Assembly: GCA_022487055.1 (NCBI GenBank)
Contig: JAKVJJ010000013.1
Span: 1 to 50,370 of the forward strand
DNA: 50,370 nucleotides
Reading direction: 5' to 3'
Origin: Oscillospiraceae bacterium
GTDB lineage: Bacteria; Bacillota; Clostridia; Oscillospirales; Acutalibacteraceae
Positions 1 to 8,614 of this stretch are shown here, one piece after another. The first letter of the stretch is position 1; every line of letters starts with the position of its first letter. The notes under the pieces are model-generated. The model searched no databases. It was not told the origin of the DNA and worked only from the letters and a program-made list of their open reading frames with translations. The position numbers were made by a program, and so were the translations under genes.

Positions 1-117
1 CAAAAAAGCGGAAATATTAGGCGGGCATTTACCACAGACTATGAAAGCAGTGTTCCGGCCAAATTTACGAAAGATGGGAAGGCTCATTGCTATCTTTATA
101 TTGCCGTTAAAAAATAA
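1..117 (+). CDS. C-terminal end of an unknown protein (5' truncated by window edge)
   Basis: An open frame enters from the left edge and ends at a TAA at 115-117, giving 38 residues that finish in a lysine-rich tail (IAVKK). A hairpin that could terminate it follows about 60 bases later. No family is recognised from so short a piece, and I do not assign a function. It runs toward the acetyltransferase remnant and the convergent ABC genes. Confidence 0.45.
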   Translation, partial: QKSGNIRRAFTTDYESSVPAKFTKDGKAHCYLYIAVKK

Positions 118-176
118 GCATCTATTGATTTCTATCAGGACTTGTATTAAAGTTAAGAAAATATCATAGGTGAAAA

Positions 177-213
177 AGCTCCATGTGTAAGATTAGAACC
201 TACACATGGAGCT
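177..213 (+). terminator. Hairpin terminator after the left-edge gene
   Basis: A perfect 13-bp stem (177-189 with 201-213) with an 11-nt loop is preceded by a run of A and followed by TTTAATTG. It lies 60 bp after the stop of the left-edge gene. The T run is short, so its strength is uncertain. Confidence 0.6.
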
Positions 214-278
214 TTAATTGTATTTGGGTTGCAGCTTATTGAAATAAATTTATAGTAAGGACATCTGTTGATAGAAAG

Positions 279-455
279 ATGGAGGCAGACGACATCTACA
301 TACTTCCACCCCATCAGAAGAGGTATTGGGAGTGAAATTATTCGGAAATGCATTGCAGAAACAGACATGCCCATATTTCTTTGTGCTTTCATTAAAAATA
401 CGAAAGCAGTCTCTCCATATAAAAAGTTAGGCTTTCAAATTACAGCAACTGTCCG
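279..455 (+). pseudogene. Decayed GNAT-family N-acetyltransferase, C-terminal part
   Basis: Two overlapping frames read like the C-terminal half of a GNAT acetyltransferase. The first gives 'DDIYILPPHQKR'. After a one-base shift near 325-330, the second gives 'RGIGSEIIRKCIAET', then 'NTKAV.PYKKLGF', which is the acetyl-CoA binding loop and the final strand of the fold. The N-terminal half is absent, no start fits, and the 3' end runs into the convergent ABC ATPase gene. I read it as a gene remnant. The family assignment rests on motif recognition only. Confidence 0.55.
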
Positions 456-1116
456 TCTTATGTGCGTTCAAAAGTGCTTTAAGATCAATTACCCGATTCG
501 TTTTATGCGCCAACTCAGAGCTGTGTGTTACTACAATGACCGTTTTGTGATATTGGTTCGTAAGATTTTGCAACAACGCAAATGAAACGTTTGCTGCGTT
601 TGCATCCAAGGAGCCAGTGGGTTCGTCTGCCAGTATCAATTTGCCCGGCTTCAGCATGGTTCTAGCTAGCGCAACTCTTTGCTGCTCTCCACCGGATAAT
701 GTATTTACAATCGCATCTTTTAAAGGCAGCAGATGAACCGCGTCTAAGACCTGATTGATTTTTTCCATTTTTTCGTTCTTTGAAAGATTGACAAAATGCA
801 TGGATAATAACAGGTTTTGCAATACCGTTGTATCATTTAATAGAGCAAAAGACTGAAAAAGATAATTGATTGTTTCCCGCCGCATCATCATTGCTTTATG
901 ACTTTCAATTTTGGGAAGTATTTCTCCAAAGATAGAGATTGTTCCTTTGTCATACGTTTCCAAAAGCCCGATTATATTTAATATTGTCGATTTTCCACAC
1001 CCTGACGGACCAATCAGAGAAACCATTTCTCCTTCGTCGACTGATAAAGAGATATTTTCTAAAATGGTTCGTTGCCCGTATTTTTTTGTTAGATTGTTTA
1101 TCTCTACTGCTTTCAT
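427..1116 (-). CDS. ABC transporter ATP-binding protein, bacteriocin-export type
   Basis: A 229-residue single nucleotide-binding domain: Walker A GPSGCGKST (residues 36-44), signature LSGGEQQ (140-146), Walker B ILADEP (161-166) and a switch histidine in VIVVTHSSE. The 'ADEPTGSLD' segment is typical of the LolD/MacB-like group, which includes the ATPases paired with lactococcin-972-type immunity/export permeases. Its start codon overlaps the stop of the large permease gene upstream, so the two are translationally coupled and should form one transporter that hydrolyses ATP at the inner face of the membrane. The substrate is unknown. No bacteriocin precursor gene is visible nearby. Confidence 0.85.
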   Translation of the reverse strand: MKAVEINNLTKKYGQRTILENISLSVDEGEMVSLIGPSGCGKSTILNIIGLLETYDKGTISIFGEILPKIESHKAMMMRRETINYLFQSFALLNDTTVLQNLLLSMHFVNLSKNEKMEKINQVLDAVHLLPLKDAIVNTLSGGEQQRVALARTMLKPGKLILADEPTGSLDANAANVSFALLQNLTNQYHKTVIVVTHSSELAHKTNRVIDLKALLNAHKTDSCCNLKA

Positions 1117-3326
1117 TACGAGCCTCCTTTAAAAGCGATCAGAATTCGCTTGAATTCATTGTGTGTCATATAGGTTACAAATATCAGTAATTGCAGCAAA
1201 GCCGAAACAGTCATTACAAGTGTTCCGAGTTTTGAGCGCAAAACTAAGGTAACGATTATTTCTATTATGACAGCTCCCAGCAGTACACATGCCGGAACTT
1301 TATAAAGCTGCCAAAAGCTGAATCCCAAGAATTTCTTCACATTGATTTTTTCCTGGTTTGCAATTCTGTAAATGGTAGCTAAAGTAATGAGCAATCCAAT
1401 AGCAATAACAAACAGGAAAACAAAAAGTACCCCATACATTTTAATAGAAAGCCAAAGCTCTTTTTGTATTCCGTCAACATATTTCTGGACGGATGTAAAA
1501 GTCAAATGATTGTCAGCTAAGTGAAACTGACTTAGTCGTTTGTCGCTCATATATTGTTTCATAATTTTGTTGCTTGAAAATTTAATACATCCGTTTTCTA
1601 ATCCGGTGGCTTTGAGACTGTCTTCCTCAGAAAAATTCATGTTTTCCGGCGTACATACATAAATCACCGGTGAAGTTGTCATTGTTGCGTTGTTGGAATC
1701 GGCCGACCAAGTAAACAAATTGTTTTTTGGTGTATAATCAACGAATATAAAGTCGGGATGCTGTGTGAACTTATTTTCAAAATCATTCGTTATAAAGGAA
1801 TCCGACTCACGAATCCAGCCCATCATTTTTTTGCGTTCTGCTTGTGAAAGTGTACTTGGCAAAAGGTACAGGCGTTTTCCGTCTTTTGTTTCTTTCAGTT
1901 TCTCTGCACTGACATGGATGTCTATAGTGTCCAAATAGTTCGGTGACATGGTGAAGTACCAAAATGGCTTTTCCGGTACGGATTTGTAAACAGACTTACT
2001 TTTCCAAATATCCAAAACGCTTTGTTTGTAATATTGTGTATGTACCAAAAAGACTCCCCGTTCATTTGCAATCGATTGATACCAATGATACAGATCCTGA
2101 CTAAGCTGATTGGACTGTCCATTTGCAGAAACACTGTCATGTCCAACGGAAAGGTTCCTTAACACCTGATAATCAGAAACTTTAGACCAATTTTTCAGCG
2201 TCTGTGTGTTTTGGGAAATTAGCTGCATTGGGCCGTCCAAATAACAGCCGGAGGCCACCAGCCCTGCACTAACCAACAAGTATGCCAATATGCCAAGTAT
2301 ATACAATGGCTTTGTTGAAAAGCGCCTGCGTATCGCATCCAGTGATTTTGTAACCATAATCACAATAGATGCCAGAATTGCTTCGATACCCACAAAGACA
2401 AGATTGATTACGACTGCCAAAAAATAATAACTCAAAAGCATTGGGGAAAATTTATTCCACCCAGACAGCAGCCATCCAATTCCAATAAAGACCGGCGCTC
2501 CGATTATCGAGGTAATTAAAAATTGACCGAATACTTTCAATGCAAAAGAAGTTCGTGACCAACCAAGCAGCAGTAGCGTTCCTTCTTCCGGAAGCCGCTT
2601 TACAACGATGACAAGAAACAAAATTATGTTTAAGAAAACATTTGCAGCTAAAAACAGAAGTAAAATATTTCGCCGGGAACTGTCGTCTGAATACGCTCCA
2701 CTTTTCTGAGTCGTAAGTTCTGCCTTTGCCACACCGCTTACTTGGCTAAGTTCGCCTAGAAATTTACTGGTTTGTGTATCGTCCTTAAAACCCAAAATAG
2801 AATAAGTCCCATTTACTGTGGTGCTTTTGCTAATCAATTTCGGCATTTTTTCAACGACAATATGGTTGTTGTTAAACTGAGGGATTGTGCCAATGCTGTT
2901 GATACTTCCGGTATCCACTCCAAGCGTACTGTTTGGGCTTTTTGAATTCAGCAATTTGGATATGTTCTCTGTGGTAAGTATATCTTCTCCTAAAAATGAT
3001 AACGAAGCATCTTTAGAATCAGGATTACCAGCTATTCCTACGTTATAGCCTTGTGAATAACCTTTATTGTCAAGCTGAATATCTTTTCTGACAATTAAGA
3101 GATGCTGTTCGTTGGCTGCCTGAAGCAAACACTGTTGTGCTTCCATTTGTTTGCTTTGGTTAACATCCTTTAAATAGATCATTACTGACTGACTTGAATT
3201 TGGATATTTTCCCCATACACTTGTGTATTGTTCAGAAAGAAAAAAGTTTAAGCAAAGCATGATGATGATTGCCTGCGTAACAATAAAAACATGAGCAAAA
3301 ATATGTATGTTCTTTTTAACTTTCAA
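1116..3326 (-). CDS. Large ABC permease, bacteriocin-associated integral membrane protein (DUF1430-like)
   Basis: 736 residues. One hydrophobic segment near residues 8-30 is followed by about 200 mostly extracytoplasmic residues. A cluster of membrane segments lies at roughly 220-365, then a second soluble domain to about 610, then three more membrane segments at the C-terminus. This layout matches the 'bacteriocin-associated integral membrane protein' family that partners lactococcin-972-type ATPases. Translation starts at a TTG, with AGGGTG about 9 bases upstream. Coupling to the ATPase gene supports one export or self-immunity transporter. The family is recognised by topology and the coupled ATPase, not by a specific catalytic motif, and the actual cargo could equally be another small peptide or a cell-envelope stress compound. 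Confidence 0.72.
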   Translation of the reverse strand: MKVKKNIHIFAHVFIVTQAIIIMLCLNFFLSEQYTSVWGKYPNSSQSVMIYLKDVNQSKQMEAQQCLLQAANEQHLLIVRKDIQLDNKGYSQGYNVGIAGNPDSKDASLSFLGEDILTTENISKLLNSKSPNSTLGVDTGSINSIGTIPQFNNNHIVVEKMPKLISKSTTVNGTYSILGFKDDTQTSKFLGELSQVSGVAKAELTTQKSGAYSDDSSRRNILLLFLAANVFLNIILFLVIVVKRLPEEGTLLLLGWSRTSFALKVFGQFLITSIIGAPVFIGIGWLLSGWNKFSPMLLSYYFLAVVINLVFVGIEAILASIVIMVTKSLDAIRRRFSTKPLYILGILAYLLVSAGLVASGCYLDGPMQLISQNTQTLKNWSKVSDYQVLRNLSVGHDSVSANGQSNQLSQDLYHWYQSIANERGVFLVHTQYYKQSVLDIWKSKSVYKSVPEKPFWYFTMSPNYLDTIDIHVSAEKLKETKDGKRLYLLPSTLSQAERKKMMGWIRESDSFITNDFENKFTQHPDFIFVDYTPKNNLFTWSADSNNATMTTSPVIYVCTPENMNFSEEDSLKATGLENGCIKFSSNKIMKQYMSDKRLSQFHLADNHLTFTSVQKYVDGIQKELWLSIKMYGVLFVFLFVIAIGLLITLATIYRIANQEKINVKKFLGFSFWQLYKVPACVLLGAVIIEIIVTLVLRSKLGTLVMTVSALLQLLIFVTYMTHNEFKRILIAFKGGS

Positions 3327-3350
3327 TTTTCAATCACCCTAATCATTCTA

Positions 3351-3682
3351 TTTTGTGTTATTAATCAAAGCAAACAATTACAAACAGGCTTATTCAATTT
3401 TCTATTGTGGATACATTGCTGGGAATATTGAACTCATAAAGGGTTATCGAATTCAAATAATATAGTTGCTTGCAGTTTCAGTACCAACCTACGATCCTGC
3501 TTTTGAGTCAAATGATTTGCAATTTCAAATAAAGACGCACAGACATCATTTACCTTATGATACAATATCTCCAAGACTAATATGAGAATATTTACCATTA
3601 AATAATTATATCATATACCGTTAAAATTGTAAATTATATGCACGAAATCCAGAATATTCAGAATTATGGATGGAATAGAAAA
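3351..3682. other. Gene-free, AT-rich intergenic stretch
   Basis: About 330 bp between the exporter permease and the glmS terminator. It is AT-rich, with stops in all frames. A weak promoter-like pair for the permease (AAGCAA at 3368-3373 and ATTCTA at 3345-3350, as read on the plus strand) lies at its left edge, but it would put the transcript start on top of the ribosome binding site. I see no bacteriocin peptide, RNA gene or repeat here. Confidence 0.5.
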
Positions 3683-3715
3683 AGTCCCGCGAAAGCATCA
3701 AGCCTTCGTGGGACT
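3683..3715 (-). terminator. glmS transcription terminator
   Basis: A 14-bp stem (3683-3696 with 3702-3715, with G-U type pairs) and a 5-nt loop lie 45 bp after the glmS stop. On the minus strand the hairpin is followed by a T run. Confidence 0.85.
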
Positions 3716-3759
3716 TTTGAATATCCGGTAAAAATACAGGTTTCGTTTATGGAGATGAA

Positions 3760-5580
3760 TTACTCGACGGTCACGCTCTTTGCCAGGTTGCGCGGTTTAT
3801 CCACGTCACACCCACGCAGCACAGCAATATGGTATGCCAAAAGCTGCAGCGGAACAATCGTGACCATAGGAGAGAGAATGTCGCGTACTTTAGGAACACG
3901 CAGCAGATTGGTCGTCAGGTTTTCGTCCACTTTGTCGCCTTCGTTGCAGACCAGCATAACGTCAGCGCCGCGGGACTTTACTTCTTCCAGATTGCTGACC
4001 GTTTTTGCATACAGAGTCGGCTGCGTTGCCACGGCTATCACGGGCGTGCCGTTTTCAATCAGCGAAATGGTGCCGTGCTTCAGTTCGCCGGCAGCATAGG
4101 CCTCACAGTGGATATAGGAAACCTCCTTCAGTTTCAGGGAACTTTCCATGCACAAGGTATAATCGACGCCACGACCGATGAAAAAGACGTGCTGGGCATT
4201 CTGAAGCTTCTGGGCACACTGCAGGACTTGGTCGTCCCCGTCAATCGCCTTCTGAATCCTATCCGGAATGCCAAGCATATCATTGCACAGTTCTGCTTCA
4301 TCTTTCACACTCAGTTTTCCATGCAGACGTCCAAGTTTGACTGCCAGCAAATACAGCACAGAAAGCTGCACCAGATAGGCTTTGGTACTTGCCACGGCGA
4401 TTTCCGGGCCGGCCCAAGTATAGAGCACATCATCCGCCTCACGGGCAATGGAGGAACCCGGCACATTGACGATGGCAAGTGTGCGAATTTCCCGCTGCTT
4501 TGCCAGACGCAGTGCCGCCAGCGTATCTGCTGTTTCGCCGGACTGGGAAATCAAAATGACAAGGTCGTTTTTGCCCAGTACCGGGTTGCGGTAACGAAAC
4601 TCAGAGGCAATGTCGACTTCCACAGGCACACGCGCAAGGGACTCAATGGCATAACGCCCCACCAGACCGGCGTGCATGGCAGTGCCACAGGCGACAATGT
4701 GGATACGCTCTGTCTTGGCAAGCACATCATCCGGCAGCCCGGGAATGCCGAGCTGAATCTGGCCGGCACGAATGCGCGGCGAAATGCAGCGGCGGACAGC
4801 ATCCGGCTCCTCATGGATTTCCTTGAGCATAAAGTGGGGATAGCCGTCTTTCTCTGCCGTGCCGATGTCCCAGTCGGCCGTCATGACATCTTTGTGGATG
4901 CGCTCACCATCCATATCGTACATTTCCACGCCGTCCTTGCGTACTACGGCAATTTCGCCCGGCTCCGGCAGCAGATACTTCTTTGTGTGCTGCAGCAGTA
5001 CCGTCATATCAGAGGCAATGTAGTTTGCTTTGTCGCTTAGGCCGATAACCAGCGGACTGTCATGGCGCACAGCATAGATGGTGTCCGGCTGGTCATCAAA
5101 AAGGATGCCCAGCGCATAAGAACCCTCCACTGCTTCCGCTGTCTTTGCAATCGCGGCAATCGGGTCGCCGGTGTAATAATGGTTCAGTGTAGCGGCGGCG
5201 ACTTCGGTATCGGTTTCGCTGACAAAGGTGACACCCTCCGCAACACGTTCTGCTTTTAACTGCATATAGTTCTCAATGATGCCGTTATGCACCAGTGTCA
5301 CATGGCCGCAGTGATGCGGATGCGCATTCACATCACTGGGTTCACCGTGTGTAGCCCAGCGGGTGTGACCAATGCCGCAGGTGCCCACAGGGCGCTCTCC
5401 CGCATCAATTTTATCCTGCAGGGCCTGCAGCCGGCCGCGCGCTTTCACAATGGATACACCGCTTTCTCCGCAGACAGCAATGCCCGCGGAATCATAGCCG
5501 CGGTACTCCAGTTTGCGTAGTCCGTCCAACAGAATGTCGACAGAGTCTTCATTTCCTGCATAGCCAATAATTCCACACAT
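3760..5580 (-). CDS. glmS: Glutamine--fructose-6-phosphate aminotransferase (isomerizing)
   Basis: 606 residues. It makes glucosamine-6-phosphate from fructose-6-phosphate and glutamine, the first committed step toward UDP-GlcNAc and peptidoglycan. The chain begins MCGIIGYAG, so Cys2, exposed after removal of the initiator Met, is the N-terminal nucleophile of the glutaminase domain. Two SIS domains follow (motifs SQSGETADT and the ASTKAY loop), and the protein ends ..LAKSVTVE, as is standard. The ATG at 5578-5580 is preceded by AAAGGAAAG. A longer frame continues upstream, but it reads through the ribozyme and is not coding. A catalytic glmS ribozyme lies in the leader, so expression should be repressed by its product. 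The gene is monocistronic with its own terminator. Confidence 0.97.
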   Translation of the reverse strand: MCGIIGYAGNEDSVDILLDGLRKLEYRGYDSAGIAVCGESGVSIVKARGRLQALQDKIDAGERPVGTCGIGHTRWATHGEPSDVNAHPHHCGHVTLVHNGIIENYMQLKAERVAEGVTFVSETDTEVAAATLNHYYTGDPIAAIAKTAEAVEGSYALGILFDDQPDTIYAVRHDSPLVIGLSDKANYIASDMTVLLQHTKKYLLPEPGEIAVVRKDGVEMYDMDGERIHKDVMTADWDIGTAEKDGYPHFMLKEIHEEPDAVRRCISPRIRAGQIQLGIPGLPDDVLAKTERIHIVACGTAMHAGLVGRYAIESLARVPVEVDIASEFRYRNPVLGKNDLVILISQSGETADTLAALRLAKQREIRTLAIVNVPGSSIAREADDVLYTWAGPEIAVASTKAYLVQLSVLYLLAVKLGRLHGKLSVKDEAELCNDMLGIPDRIQKAIDGDDQVLQCAQKLQNAQHVFFIGRGVDYTLCMESSLKLKEVSYIHCEAYAAGELKHGTISLIENGTPVIAVATQPTLYAKTVSNLEEVKSRGADVMLVCNEGDKVDENLTTNLLRVPKVRDILSPMVTIVPLQLLAYHIAVLRGCDVDKPRNLAKSVTVE

Positions 5581-5633
5581 ATTTAGTTTTCTTTCCTTTC
5601 CGTAATCAGGCATATAAAAATTTTTACGGAAAC

Positions 5634-5801
5634 GACAGCGGTTTTGCCGTGATTCTCCACGGGGTATAGGCACCCGCATCACGCTTTGTGCGCTGTCTGA
5701 CGACTGTCCGCATTTGTCCAGCCGGAAGTGCATCCGCCGAAATCTTCGATAACACTTCTCCTCGTCACGCCGGGGGTGAAGTCACCCGCGCGTCTGGCGC
5801 T
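5634..5801 (-). ncRNA. glmS ribozyme (glucosamine-6-phosphate-activated self-cleaving riboswitch)
   Basis: Read on the minus strand, the leader begins AAGCGCCAGA, with the cleavage site between A (5801) and G (5800). It then contains GACGAGG, ATCGA and TTTCGGCGGATG, the conserved core of the glmS ribozyme. The helix between these blocks is GAAGTG pairing with CACTTC, a compensatory variant of the B. subtilis GGAGG/CCTCC helix, which supports real RNA structure. A distal helix GACAGCG/CGCTGTC closes the 3' part. In known cases glucosamine-6-phosphate acts as cofactor for cleavage and the cut mRNA is degraded. The 3' border is approximate. Confidence 0.93.
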
Positions 5802-5867
5802 TCATTCAAATTTTGTGCAGGGCAGATTTAGTCATGGCATTCCCTCTTTCAAGATTGAATATGCCTT

Positions 5868-5897
5868 ATTATATACAAAATCAAGTGATTACGTCAA
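5868..5897 (-). promoter_or_regulatory. glmS promoter
   Basis: On the minus strand, TTGACG (5892-5897) and TATAAT (5868-5873) are separated by 18 bp. This places the transcript start about 60 nt upstream of the ribozyme cleavage site. Confidence 0.75.
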
Positions 5898-6024
5898 CCA
5901 ATATCGCTTCTGCTGGCATGATTTTCTTCAGGCATGAGAAGATTATTTGATTTATAGACAGATAATAAAATACACGGCTGGCAAATTTCATGCAAAATAA
6001 AGGAAGGAATACAGGGCACTTATC

Positions 6025-6053
6025 TTGCAGAAATTCCCTGTGTGTGTTATAAT
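6025..6053 (+). promoter_or_regulatory. fprA promoter
   Basis: TTGCAG (6025-6030) and TATAAT (6048-6053) are separated by 17 bp. Two small inverted repeats of the type GTTAT/ATAAC lie here (6046-6059, overlapping the -10, and 6075-6087 in the leader) and could be an operator. Confidence 0.7.
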
Positions 6054-6108
6054 AATAACTAGTAAAACAAAAACAATAACTGTTATTATATTTCTGGAGG
6101 GATATGCC

Positions 6109-7314
6109 ATGTACTGCACACGAAAAGTTACCGATGACATTGTATGGGTTGGCGGCAGTGACCGGCGGCTTGCTCTGTTTGAAAATCTTTTTCCTTTACC
6201 GGAAGGGGTAAGTTATGACTCCTATGTAATTCTGGACGAAAAAACAGCTTTGATGGATACTGCGGACGCGTCGATAGGCCAGCAATTCCTGGAGAATGTG
6301 GAAAGCACACTGAATGGGCGGAAACTGGACTATTTGGTCATTGACCATATGGAGCCGGATCACTGTGCGGCTGTGGCACAAGTGGTATGTCGCTGGCCAG
6401 AGGTGAAACTGGTCGGCAACACGAAAACCTTCCAAATACTTGGACAGTTTTTTAATATGCCGCTGGAAGGCCGCAGTATTGTGGTGAAAGAGGGAGATAC
6501 ACTTTCGCTTGGCCGGCACACGCTTTCCTTTGTCATGGCGCCGATGGTGCATTGGCCGGAAGTGATGATGACCTATGACAGTACGGACAAGGTGTTATTC
6601 AGCGCAGATGCTTTTGGCACATTCGGTGCGTTCCATGGCACGATTTTTGCAGATGAAGCAGATTTTCAGAATCACTGTCTAAATGAGGCACGCCGCTATT
6701 ATACCAACATTGTGGGGAAATACGGGGCGCAGGTGCAGGCAGTGCTGAAGAAAGCCGCCGGGCTGGAGATTTCTGTGCTGTGTCCGTTGCACGGGCCAAT
6801 TTGGAGAAAAGACATTGCGTGGTTCCTCGAAAAATATGACCGCTGGAGCCGCTACCAGCCGGAAGAAAATGGTGTGGTGATTGTCTATGGCACCATGTAT
6901 GGGCACACGGGAAATGCGGCGGAACTGTTGGCAAATTTGCTGGCCTCCAGAAATGTGCCGAATATCTGTGTCTATGATATTTCCAAAACGCATTCCTCGT
7001 ATGTGATTTCGGATATGTTCCGCTACAGCAATTTCGTGCTGGCTTCTCCGACTTATAACAACAACGTGTATTTGCCGATGGATGCATTGCTGCGGGATAT
7101 GGCTGCGCTCAACCTGCAGAACCGCTCCTATTCGCTGATAGAGAATGGAAGCTGGGCACCGGTGGCCGCCAAGAAGATGGGCGAGCAGCTTGCCGCGATG
7201 AAGTCCATGCAGCAGGTCGGTACAACGCTGACGGTTCGTTCTGCACTGAAAAATGAGCAGATGCCGCAGATCGAACAGCTTGCGGACGCCATCGCAGATT
7301 CACTTGCAGGCTAA
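6109..7314 (+). CDS. fprA: FprA-type flavo-diiron protein (O2/NO reductase)
   Basis: 401 residues. The N-terminal metallo-beta-lactamase-like domain carries all seven expected diiron ligands: H80, E82, D84, H85 (in 'DHMEPDH'), H148, D167 and H228. A C-terminal flavodoxin domain starts near residue 256, with the FMN loop GTMYGHTGNA. Family members reduce O2 to water or NO to N2O in the cytoplasm of anaerobes, using reduced rubredoxin or F420-like donors. A rubredoxin is not encoded next to it. The ATG at 6109 was chosen because CTGGAGGG lies 7-8 bases upstream and the family starts near here; the frame is open further upstream but lacks a ribosome binding site. Confidence 0.94.
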   Translation: MYCTRKVTDDIVWVGGSDRRLALFENLFPLPEGVSYDSYVILDEKTALMDTADASIGQQFLENVESTLNGRKLDYLVIDHMEPDHCAAVAQVVCRWPEVKLVGNTKTFQILGQFFNMPLEGRSIVVKEGDTLSLGRHTLSFVMAPMVHWPEVMMTYDSTDKVLFSADAFGTFGAFHGTIFADEADFQNHCLNEARRYYTNIVGKYGAQVQAVLKKAAGLEISVLCPLHGPIWRKDIAWFLEKYDRWSRYQPEENGVVIVYGTMYGHTGNAAELLANLLASRNVPNICVYDISKTHSSYVISDMFRYSNFVLASPTYNNNVYLPMDALLRDMAALNLQNRSYSLIENGSWAPVAAKKMGEQLAAMKSMQQVGTTLTVRSALKNEQMPQIEQLADAIADSLAG

Positions 7315-7323
7315 ATCAATTTT

Positions 7324-7365
7324 TATCCCAACCGAAGGGTCGTTTCCTCCGGCTGGGATATTTTT
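7324..7365 (+). terminator. fprA terminator
   Basis: A stem of TATCCCA.CCG-type sequence (7324-7338 with 7346-7360, two G-U pairs) is followed by TTTTT. It sits between the convergent fprA and glycerate kinase genes. The glycerate kinase stop lies immediately beside it. Confidence 0.8.
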
Positions 7366-8497
7366 ATCGGGCAGAATATTTAAGCAGACGCAGAATGCTG
7401 TCCATTGTCCATGCCAAATCCTGCCGGCAGGTCTTTTTTGCCTGCTCAAATGGCACAGCCAGACGGTTAATACTGAAAGCAGCGGTCACACCGGCCTCAT
7501 AAATATTTGCCGGGTTGCCAAGCAGGTCGCCCGCAACCGCAAACAGCGGCACTTTGGTGGCTTTGGTGCGGCGCGCGACACCGGAAATTACTTTTCCGTG
7601 CAGGGACTGGCTGTCCAGTCGGCCTTCGCCAGTGAAAACAACATCCGTTTTCCGCAGCAGGTCATCAAAGTGAACCGCGTCCAGCACGGCTTCAATTCCG
7701 CTTTGCAGAGAAGCACCCAGCAGCGCTGCCATGCCACCGCCCATTCCTCCGGCGGCACCAGCGCCCGGCAGGCCAAGAATTTCCGTGCCGGTTTCCGCTG
7801 CCACGATTTTCGCAAAATGTGCCAGACCACAGTCAAGCATCCGCACGGTCTGCGCATCCGCACCTTTCTGCGGGGCAAAAACGGCAGCGGCTCCCTGTGG
7901 CCCACACAGCGGATTATTAATGTCACACATGACGATCGTCACAATGCCTTTTAACCGCTTCTGCAGCCGGCTGTTGTCAATCGCGGCTATTTCCTGCAGT
8001 GTCTGCCCGACCGGTGTGAACACAGTACCGTCTGTCCGGCGAAAAACTGTGCCGAGTGCAGCCGCGGCACCGCAGCCGCCGTCATTTGTTGCACTGCCGC
8101 CGAGTCCGAGAATGATTCTGCGGCAGCCGGATTTAACAGCAGATGCCATGAGCTGTCCGACGCCATAGGTGGTGGCAAGCTCCGGCTGAAGACGACTGCC
8201 TGCCAGAGGAAGTCCGGCCGCAGCCGCCATTTCAATGACAGCGGTTCCATCCGGCAAGATGCCATAAAAGGAAGGGACATCCTCAAAATACGGCCCCTTG
8301 ACCGTTACAGACACTTTTCGTCCGCCGATTGCTGTCAAAAGGGCGTCCACAGTGCCTTCCCCGCCGTCTGCTGCCGGAATACGGTGTATTTCTGCCGCCG
8401 GAAAATTCCGCCGCACTGCCTCTGCCATAATGGAGCAGACTTCGGCGGAGGACATGGTGCCTTTGAAGGAATCCGGAATCAGAATACATTTTTTCAT
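7364..8497 (-). CDS. Glycerate 2-kinase (GarK/GlxK family)
   Basis: 377 residues, the normal length for family-1 glycerate kinases, which phosphorylate D-glycerate (usually to 2-phosphoglycerate) with ATP. Recognisable landmarks are the N-terminal 'PDSFKGTMSS', 'PAADGGEGTVDAL', the glycine-rich 'LGLGGSATNDGG' near residue 130, and the C-terminal 'TGEGRLDSQS..GK' and 'AVAGD'. Its ATG is preceded by GAAGGAG. The gene stands alone, with a divergent DUF421 gene upstream. The exact regiospecificity (2- or 3-phosphoglycerate) cannot be read from the sequence. Confidence 0.92.
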   Translation of the reverse strand: MKKCILIPDSFKGTMSSAEVCSIMAEAVRRNFPAAEIHRIPAADGGEGTVDALLTAIGGRKVSVTVKGPYFEDVPSFYGILPDGTAVIEMAAAAGLPLAGSRLQPELATTYGVGQLMASAVKSGCRRIILGLGGSATNDGGCGAAAALGTVFRRTDGTVFTPVGQTLQEIAAIDNSRLQKRLKGIVTIVMCDINNPLCGPQGAAAVFAPQKGADAQTVRMLDCGLAHFAKIVAAETGTEILGLPGAGAAGGMGGGMAALLGASLQSGIEAVLDAVHFDDLLRKTDVVFTGEGRLDSQSLHGKVISGVARRTKATKVPLFAVAGDLLGNPANIYEAGVTAAFSINRLAVPFEQAKKTCRQDLAWTMDSILRLLKYSAR

Positions 8498-8537
8498 AGC
8501 TGGCGCTCCTTCAAAATTTCTATTTTTTTACAGAGAT

Positions 8538-8566
8538 TTTACAGTCAGTGTTTCCATGTTTATTTT
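8538..8566 (+). promoter_or_regulatory. Possible promoter of the DUF421 gene
   Basis: TTTACA (8538-8543), 17 bp, then TATTTT (8561-8566), located 50 bp upstream of the start codon. The -10 is imperfect. Confidence 0.4.
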
Positions 8567-8614
8567 TCGCCGGATGAAGGATACTAACAAAAAAGGCGAA
8601 AGAGAGGGATTCAT

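Noticed and set aside
3351-3682. A bacteriocin precursor upstream of the exporter genes
   Set aside because: All frames have frequent stops and no signal-peptide-like start was found.
5581-5733. An upstream extension of the glmS frame (51 extra codons)
   Set aside because: It reads through the glmS ribozyme, lacks a ribosome binding site, and would bury the catalytic Cys2 that must become N-terminal.
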